This document shows positions 1 to 8,204 of a stretch of 64,000 nucleotides of DNA, piece after piece; positions within the stretch are counted from its first letter, which is position 1, and the number at the start of each line of letters is the position of its first letter. The stretch is from Bradyrhizobium sp. BR 10289. GTDB lineage: Bacteria > Pseudomonadota > Alphaproteobacteria > Rhizobiales > Xanthobacteraceae. Made by a program: the position numbers and the translations under genes. The notes under the pieces were generated by a model. The model saw nothing but the letters and a program-made list of their open reading frames with translations, ran no database searches and was not told where the DNA came from. The DNA lies in contig NZ_JACOFR010000009.1 in the NCBI RefSeq assembly GCF_019455385.1, positions 62,001 to 126,000 of the forward strand. The letters are read 5' to 3'.

Positions 1-2
1 TC

Positions 3-1169
3 ACCGATAAGGGCGGTCGCACCTGCCATGCGGCCATCGTGGCGCGCGAGCTGGGCATTCCCGCCGTGGTGGGGGCCACGCTCGCAACGGAAAGGATCGA
101 GACCGGGACTGAAGTCACGATTTGCTGCGCCGAGGGCGACGTCGGAAGCGTCTATCAGGGACAGGTCGCGTTTGAGGTGACCAGGACACCCGTGACGCAG
201 CTTCGGCAGCCGCGGACGGCCATCATGGTGAATGTCGGAACGCCGGAGATGGCGTTTCGCACGGCGATGCAGCCACAAGCCGGAGTCGGTCTCGCCCGGA
301 TGGAATTCATCATCAGCGAACATATCCGCGTTCACCCGATGGCATTGCTGCAGCAGGACAAGGTCAAGTCAGCCAAGGCGCGGACCGAGATCGCCCGCCT
401 GGTCCGGAACTTCAAGAGTCCGGCCGACTTCTTTGTTCAACGTTTGGCGGAAGGCGTCGGCACCATCGCGGCGGCTTTCTATCCGAAGCCGGTGATCGTA
501 CGGCTTTCCGATTTCAAGAGTAACGAATATGCCAGACTGATCGGCGGTGACGGCTTCGAGCCCAGAGAGGAGAATCCGATGCTGGGATTTCGGGGCGCGT
601 CTCGCTACAGCCATCCCGCCTACGCCGAAGGGTTTGCTCTGGAATGCGCGGCCCTCCGCCTGGTGAGGAAAGAGATGGGACTCTCCAATCTCCGCGTCAT
701 GGTCCCATTCTGCCGAACGGTCGCGGAAGGCCGGCGCGTGATCGCGACGATGGCAGCCAATGGACTGAAGCGCGGCGAAGACGATCTCGAGATCTACGTC
801 ATGTGCGAGATCCCGAACAATGTCATCCAGATCGATGCCTTTGCGGAACTGTTCGACGGCTTTTCGATCGGCTCCAACGATCTCACCCAGCTCACGCTGG
901 GAGTCGATCGCGATTCCGATATCGTGGCCTTCGACTTCGACGAACGTGACCCGGGAATGCTGGAGATGTTCCGGCTGGCGATCACCGGCGCCAAGCGCAA
1001 CGGTCGCCATATCGGCATCTGCGGCGAGGCGCCTGCGAACTATCCGGAGATTGCGCGATACTTGACCGGGCTGGGCATCGATTCCATCAGCGTCAATCCT
1101 TCAAGCGTCTTTCGAACTATGGCCGTGGTGTCCGACGCCGAGACCAATACGCTGAAATCAAACACGTGA
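3..1169 (+). CDS. ppsA: Phosphoenolpyruvate synthase, C-terminal part (5' end outside window)
   Basis: PEP synthase (pyruvate, water dikinase) makes PEP from pyruvate and ATP in gluconeogenesis. The frame is open from the window edge. It begins within the phosphohistidine swivelling domain: TDKGGRTCHAAI, whose His (codon 27-29) is the phosphorylated residue of the family, followed by ARELGIPAVVG. The C-terminal PEP/pyruvate-binding TIM barrel follows, with FSIGSNDLTQLTLGVDRDS and the catalytic Cys loop GICGEAP. About 388 residues are present, roughly the last half of a protein usually near 800. The gene runs convergently into the glycosidase gene 16 bp away. With PfkB and the Acg-type nitroreductase nearby it resembles an oxygen-limitation gene set; that grouping is inference. 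Confidence 0.93.
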   Translation, partial: TDKGGRTCHAAIVARELGIPAVVGATLATERIETGTEVTICCAEGDVGSVYQGQVAFEVTRTPVTQLRQPRTAIMVNVGTPEMAFRTAMQPQAGVGLARMEFIISEHIRVHPMALLQQDKVKSAKARTEIARLVRNFKSPADFFVQRLAEGVGTIAAAFYPKPVIVRLSDFKSNEYARLIGGDGFEPREENPMLGFRGASRYSHPAYAEGFALECAALRLVRKEMGLSNLRVMVPFCRTVAEGRRVIATMAANGLKRGEDDLEIYVMCEIPNNVIQIDAFAELFDGFSIGSNDLTQLTLGVDRDSDIVAFDFDERDPGMLEMFRLAITGAKRNGRHIGICGEAPANYPEIARYLTGLGIDSISVNPSSVFRTMAVVSDAETNTLKSNT

Positions 1170-1185
1170 TACCGGCTCGTAACGG

Positions 1186-2619
1186 TCAGATCACATCCGG
1201 GACGGCAGCGGCATGAATGCGCTCTGCCGCGGCGTTGACCTTGATCATCGTTGTCGTCAGCTCGCCATAGATCTGGTCGTCAATGGTCACCACGCCGAAA
1301 TTCGAATCTTCACCGTCGAAACGCCCCTCCGCCGGCTGATCGGCGTGTTCAAACCAGTGATAGCCCACCACATTCGGCTTGCTGAGGGCTGCCACGACGT
1401 AGCCTTCGAAAGCCCGCGCGCGATCGGTCTGCGTGGCCACGCGCGGTCCTCCCCCTTTGGAATTTGGCAGGCCCGCGTCATCGCCGCGGAAGGAGAATTC
1501 GGAGATCAGACATGGCTTGCCGGCGACCGCATAGGCGTCGATGAACGGGCCAGGGGCGAACTCGTAGCAATTGAACGAGATCACATCGAGGTGGCGTCCG
1601 GCTGCGGCGATCACACCGGGCGAGGGCAGCCAGCCGAACCGGGATCCGATCACGAGGTGATGGGGGTCAGCGGCCTTTATTGCCGAAACACAGACTTCGA
1701 AATATTTGTCTGCCACGACGGCGACGAAGGCGTCGCAATCTGCCGAGAACGCCTCGCGCGCGGGATCAGCCAGATTGGCGCGGGTCTCGAGCGCGTCGTT
1801 CAAACCGCCGGGCGGCAGTCTCAAGAACGGCGCCACGACGTGGGCTATGCTCCCAAGCTCCTCCCATGATCGCGCCGGTGTGCGCCATACCGCGTTGAAC
1901 TGGGAGATTTCCCGGTAATGCGCCTGCAGGCTCGAAATGGCAGCGAGCCGGCCAGGACGATGAGGCGGAAGGTTCAAAAACAGCACGAGCAACTCGTTAG
2001 GTCCCCGCGCGTCGGTCGACCAATAGAGTTCGTTGTCGATGAAGGTGCCGAGCAAGCCGGGATCATTGCGACGAAGCGAGCAACGCTCATTGGCCCTCGC
2101 GCGGATGTGCGCGGCAAATTCGGGATCGAAGACATCCGGAAATACCTGGTCGCGTCGGTGCAGACGAAAAGATGCGCCGAGCTCTCCGGTCGGGGCTAGC
2201 GCCAGCGGTTGCGATCCCGCACTGGCGACGCCTTCATCCGACCAGCAGCCGATCGTGTTGAATTGCCAGCTTGCCAGCCGGTCAGCTACGGCGACGCGCC
2301 AGGCTTGCAGGCTGCCGTATTTGGCTCGGCAAGCCTCCGCATAGGGCACACGATCGGTGCCGCCGATACGATCCTGATCGAAACGGACCGTGTTGACTCC
2401 CTTCGAGAGGAAGCGGCCGCCATCGGGATCGACGAACCAGAAGACGCCATCGCGCGCGGCGATGCGGAAAAAGCCGCTTCCCTCGAGGCCGTCGTCGACG
2501 ACCCCTCCCCATCTGGTTCTTCGCAAGCGCGCCCCCGGCAACAGGCTAAGGATGCCCGTTCCATCGCACGGCCGAGCCAAGAGGTCTTGACCTATCTCAA
2601 AACCCTCCGGAACCAGCAT
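1186..2619 (-). CDS. GH-A clan glycoside hydrolase (agarase/GH50-like), cytoplasmic
   Basis: About 477 residues with the look of a TIM-barrel retaining glycosidase. An N-terminal strand block (FWFVDPDGGRFLSKGVN) precedes FIDNELYW, a clan GH-A Asn-Glu acid/base motif, and LISEFSF, which fits the nucleophile strand. Proteins of this appearance are often annotated as beta-agarase or GH50/GH42-like, but agar is an unlikely substrate in a soil bacterium; a beta-glucan or beta-galactoside is more plausible. No signal peptide is visible. The reading frame can extend to a TTG at 2658; the ATG at 2619 was preferred although neither has a convincing ribosome binding site. Divergent from the GH1 gene, which suggests joint control. 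Confidence 0.72.
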   Translation of the reverse strand: MLVPEGFEIGQDLLARPCDGTGILSLLPGARLRRTRWGGVVDDGLEGSGFFRIAARDGVFWFVDPDGGRFLSKGVNTVRFDQDRIGGTDRVPYAEACRAKYGSLQAWRVAVADRLASWQFNTIGCWSDEGVASAGSQPLALAPTGELGASFRLHRRDQVFPDVFDPEFAAHIRARANERCSLRRNDPGLLGTFIDNELYWSTDARGPNELLVLFLNLPPHRPGRLAAISSLQAHYREISQFNAVWRTPARSWEELGSIAHVVAPFLRLPPGGLNDALETRANLADPAREAFSADCDAFVAVVADKYFEVCVSAIKAADPHHLVIGSRFGWLPSPGVIAAAGRHLDVISFNCYEFAPGPFIDAYAVAGKPCLISEFSFRGDDAGLPNSKGGGPRVATQTDRARAFEGYVVAALSKPNVVGYHWFEHADQPAEGRFDGEDSNFGVVTIDDQIYGELTTTMIKVNAAAERIHAAAVPDVI

Positions 2620-2716
2620 GACTACCAATGTCGCAGGGAACAACGAGCGTGAGATCAACTGGCTGGCCGCGCAACGGCGTCAGGTCATCGGTCGAACAGG
2701 ACCAAGCAGGTCGTCC

Positions 2717-4054
2717 ATGCCGACATCGCGACTGCCGAACACCGCAAGCCTGCGCCCGGGTTTCATCTGGGGCGTCTCCACCTCGAGCTTCCAGATCGAA
2801 GGTGCAACGCAGGAGGATGGGCGCGGGCCGAGCGTCTGGGACATCTATTGCCGAGGCGGCGGCATCAAGAATCACGACACCGGCGACGTCGCCTGCGACC
2901 ATTATCACCGCTATCGCGAAGACGTCGGCCTCATGAAGACGCTGGGGGTGCAGGCCTACCGGTTTTCGGTGGCCTGGCCGCGCGTCTTGCCGCGCGGGTG
3001 CGGATCTGCCAACGAGGCTGGCTTGTCATTCTATGACCGGCTCGTTGACGAGCTCTTGGCCGCCCGCATCGAACCGTGGCTGTGCCTGTATCATTGGGAT
3101 CTGCCGCAGGCCCTCGAGGAGCGCGGTGGGTGGCTCAATCGGGAGTCGGCTCTCTGGTTCGCCGATTATGCGGGTTTGATCGCGGCACGCTTCGGTGACC
3201 GGGTCAAGCGTTTCGCGACATTCAATGAGCCGTCGATGTTCAGCTTGTTCAGCCGTTCGCTCGGCAAGCGGGATCGCAGTGCCGAGGACGATCTGCACCG
3301 CATGATCCACAACGTCAATCTTGCCCATGGAGCGGCGGTGGATGCGCTTCGGGCCAACGTGATCAACGCCTCTATCGGTTGCATCCACAACCACCAGCCA
3401 TGCCGGCCTTCGAGCGCAAGCGAAGCCGATGCAGCGGCTGCTGCACGCCTGGATGTGTACTGGAATGCGGCCTTTCCCGACCCGCAATGCCGCGGAGAAT
3501 ATCCGCCATCGATGCGCGCGGCCATCGATCGGCATATGCAGCCAGGCGACCTGGCGCGGATTTTCCGCCCGCTCGATTGGTTCGGCCTGAACCATTACAG
3601 CCCGGTTTACGTGAAGGCGCGGGCGGATACGATGTTGGGCTACGACTTCGGCGACAAGCCGGCCAACATTCCGTTGACCCCTATCGGATGGCCGATCGAG
3701 CCCGCCGCTTTCAGCCAGACGCTGCAGGATGTGCACGCGCGATATGGCCTCCCCATCTACGTCCTCGAGAACGGCTATGGCGATTCCGGCGAGCCCGACC
3801 AGACCGATGCGGTGATCGACCCGGGCCGAATTGAGTTCTTGAAGGCCTATATCGATGCGATGAACGAAGCCGCTTCCAGAGGCGTCGACGTTCGCGGCTA
3901 TTTCGTCTGGTCGCTGCTCGACAATTTCGAATGGGACTCCGGGTACAGCATCAGGTTTGGGCTGACATACGTTGACTATGCTTCGCTCCGGCGAACCCCG
4001 AAATCGTCTTTCGGCTGGTATGCCGGACTGATCAGGGCGATGCAGCCAGGATGA
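2717..4054 (+). CDS. GH1 family beta-glucosidase
   Basis: About 445 residues, the usual GH1 length. It hydrolyses terminal beta-glucosyl or beta-galactosyl residues from oligosaccharides in the cytoplasm. Visible landmarks are FIWGVSTSSFQIEGA near the N-terminus, TFNEP with acid/base Glu171, YVLENGYG with nucleophile Glu351, and the C-terminal YFVWSLLDNFEW. The ATG at 2717 is chosen because the conserved N-terminal strand starts 15 residues later and because an upstream in-frame start at 2618 would overlap the divergent glycosidase. Followed after 110 bp by pfkB. The substrate is not evident. Confidence 0.93.
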   Translation: MPTSRLPNTASLRPGFIWGVSTSSFQIEGATQEDGRGPSVWDIYCRGGGIKNHDTGDVACDHYHRYREDVGLMKTLGVQAYRFSVAWPRVLPRGCGSANEAGLSFYDRLVDELLAARIEPWLCLYHWDLPQALEERGGWLNRESALWFADYAGLIAARFGDRVKRFATFNEPSMFSLFSRSLGKRDRSAEDDLHRMIHNVNLAHGAAVDALRANVINASIGCIHNHQPCRPSSASEADAAAAARLDVYWNAAFPDPQCRGEYPPSMRAAIDRHMQPGDLARIFRPLDWFGLNHYSPVYVKARADTMLGYDFGDKPANIPLTPIGWPIEPAAFSQTLQDVHARYGLPIYVLENGYGDSGEPDQTDAVIDPGRIEFLKAYIDAMNEAASRGVDVRGYFVWSLLDNFEWDSGYSIRFGLTYVDYASLRRTPKSSFGWYAGLIRAMQPG

Positions 4055-4164
4055 AAGCAACGTCTGGGAGGCTCGGAAATTCCTTGACCCAATACCAGCC
4101 CGTCTCATTCTGGATGACGACGTCGCGTTCGTCGGCCTTCGCAACCTGATGGAGGTCGAGGGCC

Positions 4165-5130
4165 TTGGCTGAGATAGCGCAACCCGAAATCGTGACCCTG
4201 ACCATCAACCCGGCTGTCGATATCGCGACTTCGGTCAAAAAAATGGTGCCCTACACCAAGATGCGCTGCGCGGAACCTCGGCGCGATCCCGGCGGCGGTG
4301 GGATCAATGTGGCGCGAGTGCTCAAACGGCTCGGCCTTGAACCAACCGCAGTCTATCCTTCCGGAGGGGCAACCGGCCGAACCCTGACGACCCTGGTCGA
4401 GCGCGAGGCGGTGCGCAGCATCGTCATTCCAACCTCGAGCGATACCCGCGAAGACATCACGGTTTTCGACGAGGCAAGCCGGCAGCAGTTTCGACTGGTG
4501 TTTCCAGGCGCCTTCCTCAAGGAGCCCGAGTGGCAGCAGTGCCTCGATGCAATTTCGCGCGTCAGTCCGCAGGCTGCGTTTGTCATCGCAAGTGGCAGCC
4601 TGCCTCCCGGAGCGCCGGCTGATTTCTACGGCAAGGTCGCACGAGCATCGAAAGGGGCCGCCAAGGTCATCGTGGATACATCCGGAGCTTCGCTCAAATC
4701 CGCGTTGGAGGCGGGTGTCTATCTCATCAAGCCCAATCTTCGGGAATTTCAGGAGCTCGCCGGGACTGGCTGCGCCGACGAGCCTTCGCTGTTAGCGGCC
4801 GGTCGGCGCCTGCTCGAGGACTATCGCATCGAGATCATTGCGCTCTCCATGGGCCCCAACGGGGCCTTGCTCCTGACGCGCGACATTGCCTTGCGTGCAA
4901 ATGGCCTTCCCATGGAGCCCGTCAGCGTTTCGGGGGCGGGCGACAGCTTCCTTGGGGCAATGGTGTCGAGCCTGGCCAATGGCGACAACCTCGATACTGC
5001 CCTGCGCTATGGTGTTGCCGGCGGTTCGGCGGCGCTGCTCAATCCTGGAACGGAGCTTTGCCTAGGAGCCGACGTTCATCGCCTCGCAGCGGGTGTGACC
5101 GTATCAGCTATCGCCGGCGACCATGCCTAG
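4165..5130 (+). CDS. pfkB: 6-phosphofructokinase, PfkB (Pfk-2) type
   Basis: Ribokinase-family sugar kinase of 321 residues, phosphorylating fructose 6-phosphate with ATP. The N-terminal TLTINPAVD, the PGGGGINVARVLKRLG sugar-binding block and VSGAGDSFLGAM (catalytic Asp260 in GAGD) closely match E. coli Pfk-2; fructose-1-phosphate or tagatose kinases of the same family remain possible. The start is TTG at 4165, supported by GGAGG at 4151-4155. It overlaps the next gene by 8 bp, so the two are probably translated together. The pairing of pfkB with ppsA and an Acg-type nitroreductase recalls low-oxygen survival clusters. Confidence 0.9.
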   Translation: MAEIAQPEIVTLTINPAVDIATSVKKMVPYTKMRCAEPRRDPGGGGINVARVLKRLGLEPTAVYPSGGATGRTLTTLVEREAVRSIVIPTSSDTREDITVFDEASRQQFRLVFPGAFLKEPEWQQCLDAISRVSPQAAFVIASGSLPPGAPADFYGKVARASKGAAKVIVDTSGASLKSALEAGVYLIKPNLREFQELAGTGCADEPSLLAAGRRLLEDYRIEIIALSMGPNGALLLTRDIALRANGLPMEPVSVSGAGDSFLGAMVSSLANGDNLDTALRYGVAGGSAALLNPGTELCLGADVHRLAAGVTVSAIAGDHA

Positions 5131-6235
5131 CGGCGTCGGATACCGATCGCCCGGCGAACGGAAATTGTTGCTGCGCTTCTGGAAGAGCGCTTGCGGCTTC
5201 TGGGCTGGCAAGTCGGCAGGCTGGGCTTGGCTCCTCACCGTGCTCCTCATTGCGACGGTGCTTCTGCAATTGCTGACGCAGTATTCGCTGAACTTCTGGA
5301 ATCGCGACTTCTTCAACGCCGTCGAGCGCAAGGACGGCAAGGAGCTCCTGAACCAGGCGATGCGATTCATCCCGCTCGTCGCGGCCAGCCTGTCGCTCGC
5401 CGTCTTCTCGGTCTGGGGGCGGATGACACTGCAGAGGAGGTGGAGAGCCTGGCTCAGCGACGAGCTCTACCGCTATTGGCTGGAGCGGAACCGCTTCGTG
5501 CGGCTGAACTTCGTGACGGGAGACTATCAGGCGCCCGAATACCGCATCGCGGAGGACGGGAGGCTGGCAACGGACCTGCCGGTCGACCTCATTCTCGGGC
5601 TGCTCGGCTCCGTGCTGACCGCAACCACCTTTATCGGCGTCCTTTGGGTGGTCGGAGGCAGCCTCACGATAGAAGCAGCGAGCCTCGCCGTGACCATCCC
5701 CGGATATCTGGTGGTCGCGGTCGCCATCTATTCGATCATTGTGGCGGCAACGACGATGCTGATCGGACGCCGGCTGACACACGTGCTGGAGGAGAACAAG
5801 CGGACTGAAGCCCAATTGAGGGCCATCGGGACCCATGTGCGCGAACACGGAGGGGACGCGGCGCCCGGAGCGGAAGGCGAGGATGGACTCCGTACCATTC
5901 GCCCCGCCCTCAAGGCCGTGATTGCAGCGTGGCTGGATTATTGCTGGCAGCTCATGCGACTGACAGTCATAACTCACACAAATTCGCTGCTGACACCGGT
6001 GATCGGGTTGCTGCTCTGCACGCCGAAATATGTGGCCGGCACGATGCTCCTCGGCGAGGTCGTTCAGGCAGCGGCGGCGTTCGTCGTCGTCCAGAACGCC
6101 TGCAGCTGGTTCACGGACAACTACCCACGTCTGGCGGAATGGGCTGCATCGGCGAACCGCGTCGCGTCGCTGCTTCTCGCGCTGGACAAGATTGATAATC
6201 CCCCAGACGACGAGCCAAGCTCCACACGCTCCTGA
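5123..6235 (+). CDS. YddA/SbmA-BacA-like transporter membrane domain without ATPase
   Basis: 370 residues forming an ABC_membrane_2-like six-helix domain. Hydrophobic segments lie near residues 37-55, 85-100, 153-175, 180-205 and 285-310. The motifs FWNRDFFNAVERKD, LSDELYRYWLERNRF and EYRIAEDGRLATD are typical of YddA-like peptide/antibiotic exporters. In that family an ATPase domain normally follows, giving about 580-600 residues; here the protein stops right after the membrane domain (NRVASLLLALDKI). It may act as a half-transporter without ATPase, as BacA does, or need a partner ATPase. The start overlaps the pfkB stop by 8 bp. BacA/BclA relatives matter in rhizobia for resistance to plant NCR peptides, but no such role is shown here. 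Confidence 0.82.
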   Translation: MPSGVGYRSPGERKLLLRFWKSACGFWAGKSAGWAWLLTVLLIATVLLQLLTQYSLNFWNRDFFNAVERKDGKELLNQAMRFIPLVAASLSLAVFSVWGRMTLQRRWRAWLSDELYRYWLERNRFVRLNFVTGDYQAPEYRIAEDGRLATDLPVDLILGLLGSVLTATTFIGVLWVVGGSLTIEAASLAVTIPGYLVVAVAIYSIIVAATTMLIGRRLTHVLEENKRTEAQLRAIGTHVREHGGDAAPGAEGEDGLRTIRPALKAVIAAWLDYCWQLMRLTVITHTNSLLTPVIGLLLCTPKYVAGTMLLGEVVQAAAAFVVVQNACSWFTDNYPRLAEWAASANRVASLLLALDKIDNPPDDEPSSTRS

Positions 6236-6271
6236 CTTGGCGCGGCCGATTTGCTCGGCTCATCCGAAAAG

Positions 6272-6285
6272 TTGATTTGCCTCAA
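6272..6285. promoter_or_regulatory. FixK/FNR-type box
   Basis: TTGATTTGCCTCAA, a perfect match to the TTGA-N6-TCAA core bound by FNR/FixK-type regulators. Its centre is about 60 bp before the nitroreductase ATG. This matches the spacing of the second box before the cytochrome c gene. It predicts activation at low oxygen; binding is inference. Confidence 0.75.
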
Positions 6286-6338
6286 TATGAAAGCCGCTTT
6301 TCGCCATAGTAAGCACCACACTGTATTCGAAGGCGTAC

Positions 6339-7424
6339 ATGCCGATTGATCGTCGAGATATTCTGCGCACCCTGCTTGGCGTCGGCGTCGGCTCCATGAG
6401 CTGCGCATCGCCGTCGAACGCGTCAACGGCGTATGAGGACGTTGCACGCGCAATTCGGGCTCCCCTGCTCGGCACACCGAGAAATCAAGAACTCGTGCGG
6501 TTTGCCTGCCTGGCCGCAAACAGCCACAACACGCAGCCTTGGACTTTCAAGGCAACGGAGACACGGATCCGAATTGCTCCGGACTATGCGCGCCGCACGC
6601 CGGCCGTTGATCCGGACGACCATCACCTCTTCGTCAGCCTCGGGTGCGCCGCGGAGAACCTCATCCTGGCGGCGTCCGCTCTTGGACTGAGGGCCAATGC
6701 GCACGTGGAGGATGACGTCATTGCCGTCGACCTCGAACCTGGGCCGGTTGTCACATCGGCGCTATTTGAGGCCATACGTTGGCGCCAGTGTACCCGCGCC
6801 AAGTATGACGGCCAGCCGGTTGCCGCAGACCATTTGGGCCTGCTCGAGAAAGCCTGCGCCGAGCAAGGCGTTTCAGCAATATTCATGACCGACAAAACGA
6901 GAATGGCGAACGTGGCCGACTACGTGCTTCAAGGCAATTCGGCACAAATGCGCGACAAGGCCTTCATGGACGAGCTCGTGAAATGGATGCGCTTCAGCGA
7001 GACCGATGCGGCAGCAGCGATGGACGGCCTGTTCTCGCGCGCCTCCGGCAACCCCGCGCTGCCCGGATGGATCGCGCGCCCGCTGCTTCGCTTCTTCTTG
7101 ACCGAGAGCGGCGAGAACCAGAAGTATCGGGAGCATATCGAAAGTTCGGCGGGCGTCGTGGTGCTGACAACCGATACCTCAAACAAGGCTCACTGGGTCG
7201 CGGTGGGTCGTGCCTGTCAACGCTTCGGACTGCAAGCGACAGCTCTTGGTCTCAAATATGCGTTCATCAATCAACCCGTCGAAGTGGCCGCTCTCAGAGC
7301 ACAATTCGTCTCCTACCTTGGGATCGGAGACCGCCGTCCGGACATCGTCATGCGGTTTGGCGCGGGCCCCGATCTGCCCAAGTCACTGCGCCGGCCGCCG
7401 CAAGCCGTGATGGCTGCCCCGTGA
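6339..7424 (+). CDS. Acg-family nitroreductase-like flavoprotein with Tat-type leader
   Basis: 361 residues. The N-terminus MPIDRRDILRTLLGVGVG has a twin Arg followed by a hydrophobic stretch, so export through Tat is likely. The body is the tandem nitroreductase-like domain of Acg proteins: ACLAANSHNTQPWTFK near the N-terminus and the AVGRACQRFGLQATALGLKY block near residues 287-306. Family members bind FMN; the Mycobacterium protein Acg belongs to the dormancy regulon and is thought to sequester rather than reduce with flavin. The substrate is unknown. A FixK-type box sits about 60 bp upstream, which supports low-oxygen induction. Transcribed alone, convergent with the cytochrome gene. Confidence 0.85.
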   Translation: MPIDRRDILRTLLGVGVGSMSCASPSNASTAYEDVARAIRAPLLGTPRNQELVRFACLAANSHNTQPWTFKATETRIRIAPDYARRTPAVDPDDHHLFVSLGCAAENLILAASALGLRANAHVEDDVIAVDLEPGPVVTSALFEAIRWRQCTRAKYDGQPVAADHLGLLEKACAEQGVSAIFMTDKTRMANVADYVLQGNSAQMRDKAFMDELVKWMRFSETDAAAAMDGLFSRASGNPALPGWIARPLLRFFLTESGENQKYREHIESSAGVVVLTTDTSNKAHWVAVGRACQRFGLQATALGLKYAFINQPVEVAALRAQFVSYLGIGDRRPDIVMRFGAGPDLPKSLRRPPQAVMAAP

Positions 7425-7517
7425 CCAGGATACGCGCGGCAGCCGCGTGCTGGAGCGCCCACAGACGCGTCGTCGAGCGCCCGCAGTCGGGTGCCTGTCG
7501 CTGATGCTGGTTGGTTG

Positions 7518-7967
7518 CTACTGTTGCTGAATACGGTTCAGATAATCGATGACAGCAAGGATGCGTGTTCGCACCACGACTTCCGGGCTTTGCTCCGGTC
7601 CAGCCTTCTTCCAGTAGTACGGATCAACATAGTGAGGCAAGTTGACGATCGGATTGAAGCGCTCGCCCCAGATCGGCATTTCACGCGTGCCGTGCGCGGG
7701 AACGGTCTTCGATCCATAGATGGTTTCGTATACGGCGTTGGTCGGAAAGACGCCGTTGTTGTTCCTGGCCAACCTCGTCAAGTCTGGAGGCGATACCTTG
7801 AGCTGGTCGCTGACAGGCCCTTTGCCCTTTCCATCCACACCGTGACAGCTCGCGCACGAAGACTGAAATTCTGACCGGCCGATGTCCACGTCTTCGGCAT
7901 GAACCGCGCCGGAAGACCCGATGGCAAGGCCGGCAATCATCAACCATTTCGCGCGCCAGATCGTCAT
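7518..7967 (-). CDS. Periplasmic monohaem c-type cytochrome
   Basis: 149 residues with a signal peptide (hydrophobic stretch residues 8-23, cleavage expected near AVHA-ED). It has one haem site CASCH (Cys38, Cys41, His42) and a probable axial Met97 in REMPIWG. The small class I fold suggests an electron carrier or a cytochrome subunit of an oxidase or dehydrogenase; no partner enzyme is adjacent. A perfect TTGACCTAGGTCAA box lies about 60 bp before the ATG, pointing to induction by FixK/FNR under low oxygen. Confidence 0.9.
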   Translation of the reverse strand: MTIWRAKWLMIAGLAIGSSGAVHAEDVDIGRSEFQSSCASCHGVDGKGKGPVSDQLKVSPPDLTRLARNNNGVFPTNAVYETIYGSKTVPAHGTREMPIWGERFNPIVNLPHYVDPYYWKKAGPEQSPEVVVRTRILAVIDYLNRIQQQ

Positions 7968-8022
7968 AGCTGCACCGCAATGTTCGGATAAATGCTCCTA
8001 GCAGCGTCGACTTTGGTCCAGC

Positions 8023-8036
8023 TTGACCTAGGTCAA
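8023..8036. promoter_or_regulatory. FixK/FNR-type box
   Basis: TTGACCTAGGTCAA is a fully symmetrical TTGA-N6-TCAA box. Its centre is 62 bp upstream of the cytochrome c start codon (minus strand). The rest of the 237-bp gap between the cytochrome and opgC shows no gene. Confidence 0.78.
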
Positions 8037-8204
8037 CGACTTTCACGATGGCAAAGGACGGCTTCAGGGGACCGGCGGTCGGGGCGGGAGTTGCATAAGG
8101 GTAGCTGATTACGCCCAGGACTACGCCCAGGACCTGCATCGCCTGTCCCGCCGTCAGCCCAGAAAGTGCACGCATGCGCCTCGCACGACACGCAACTGCT
8201 GGCG

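Noticed and set aside
4032..4238. 68-codon minus-strand frame between GH1 and pfkB
   Set aside because: No motif, no ribosome binding site, and overlaps both neighbours.
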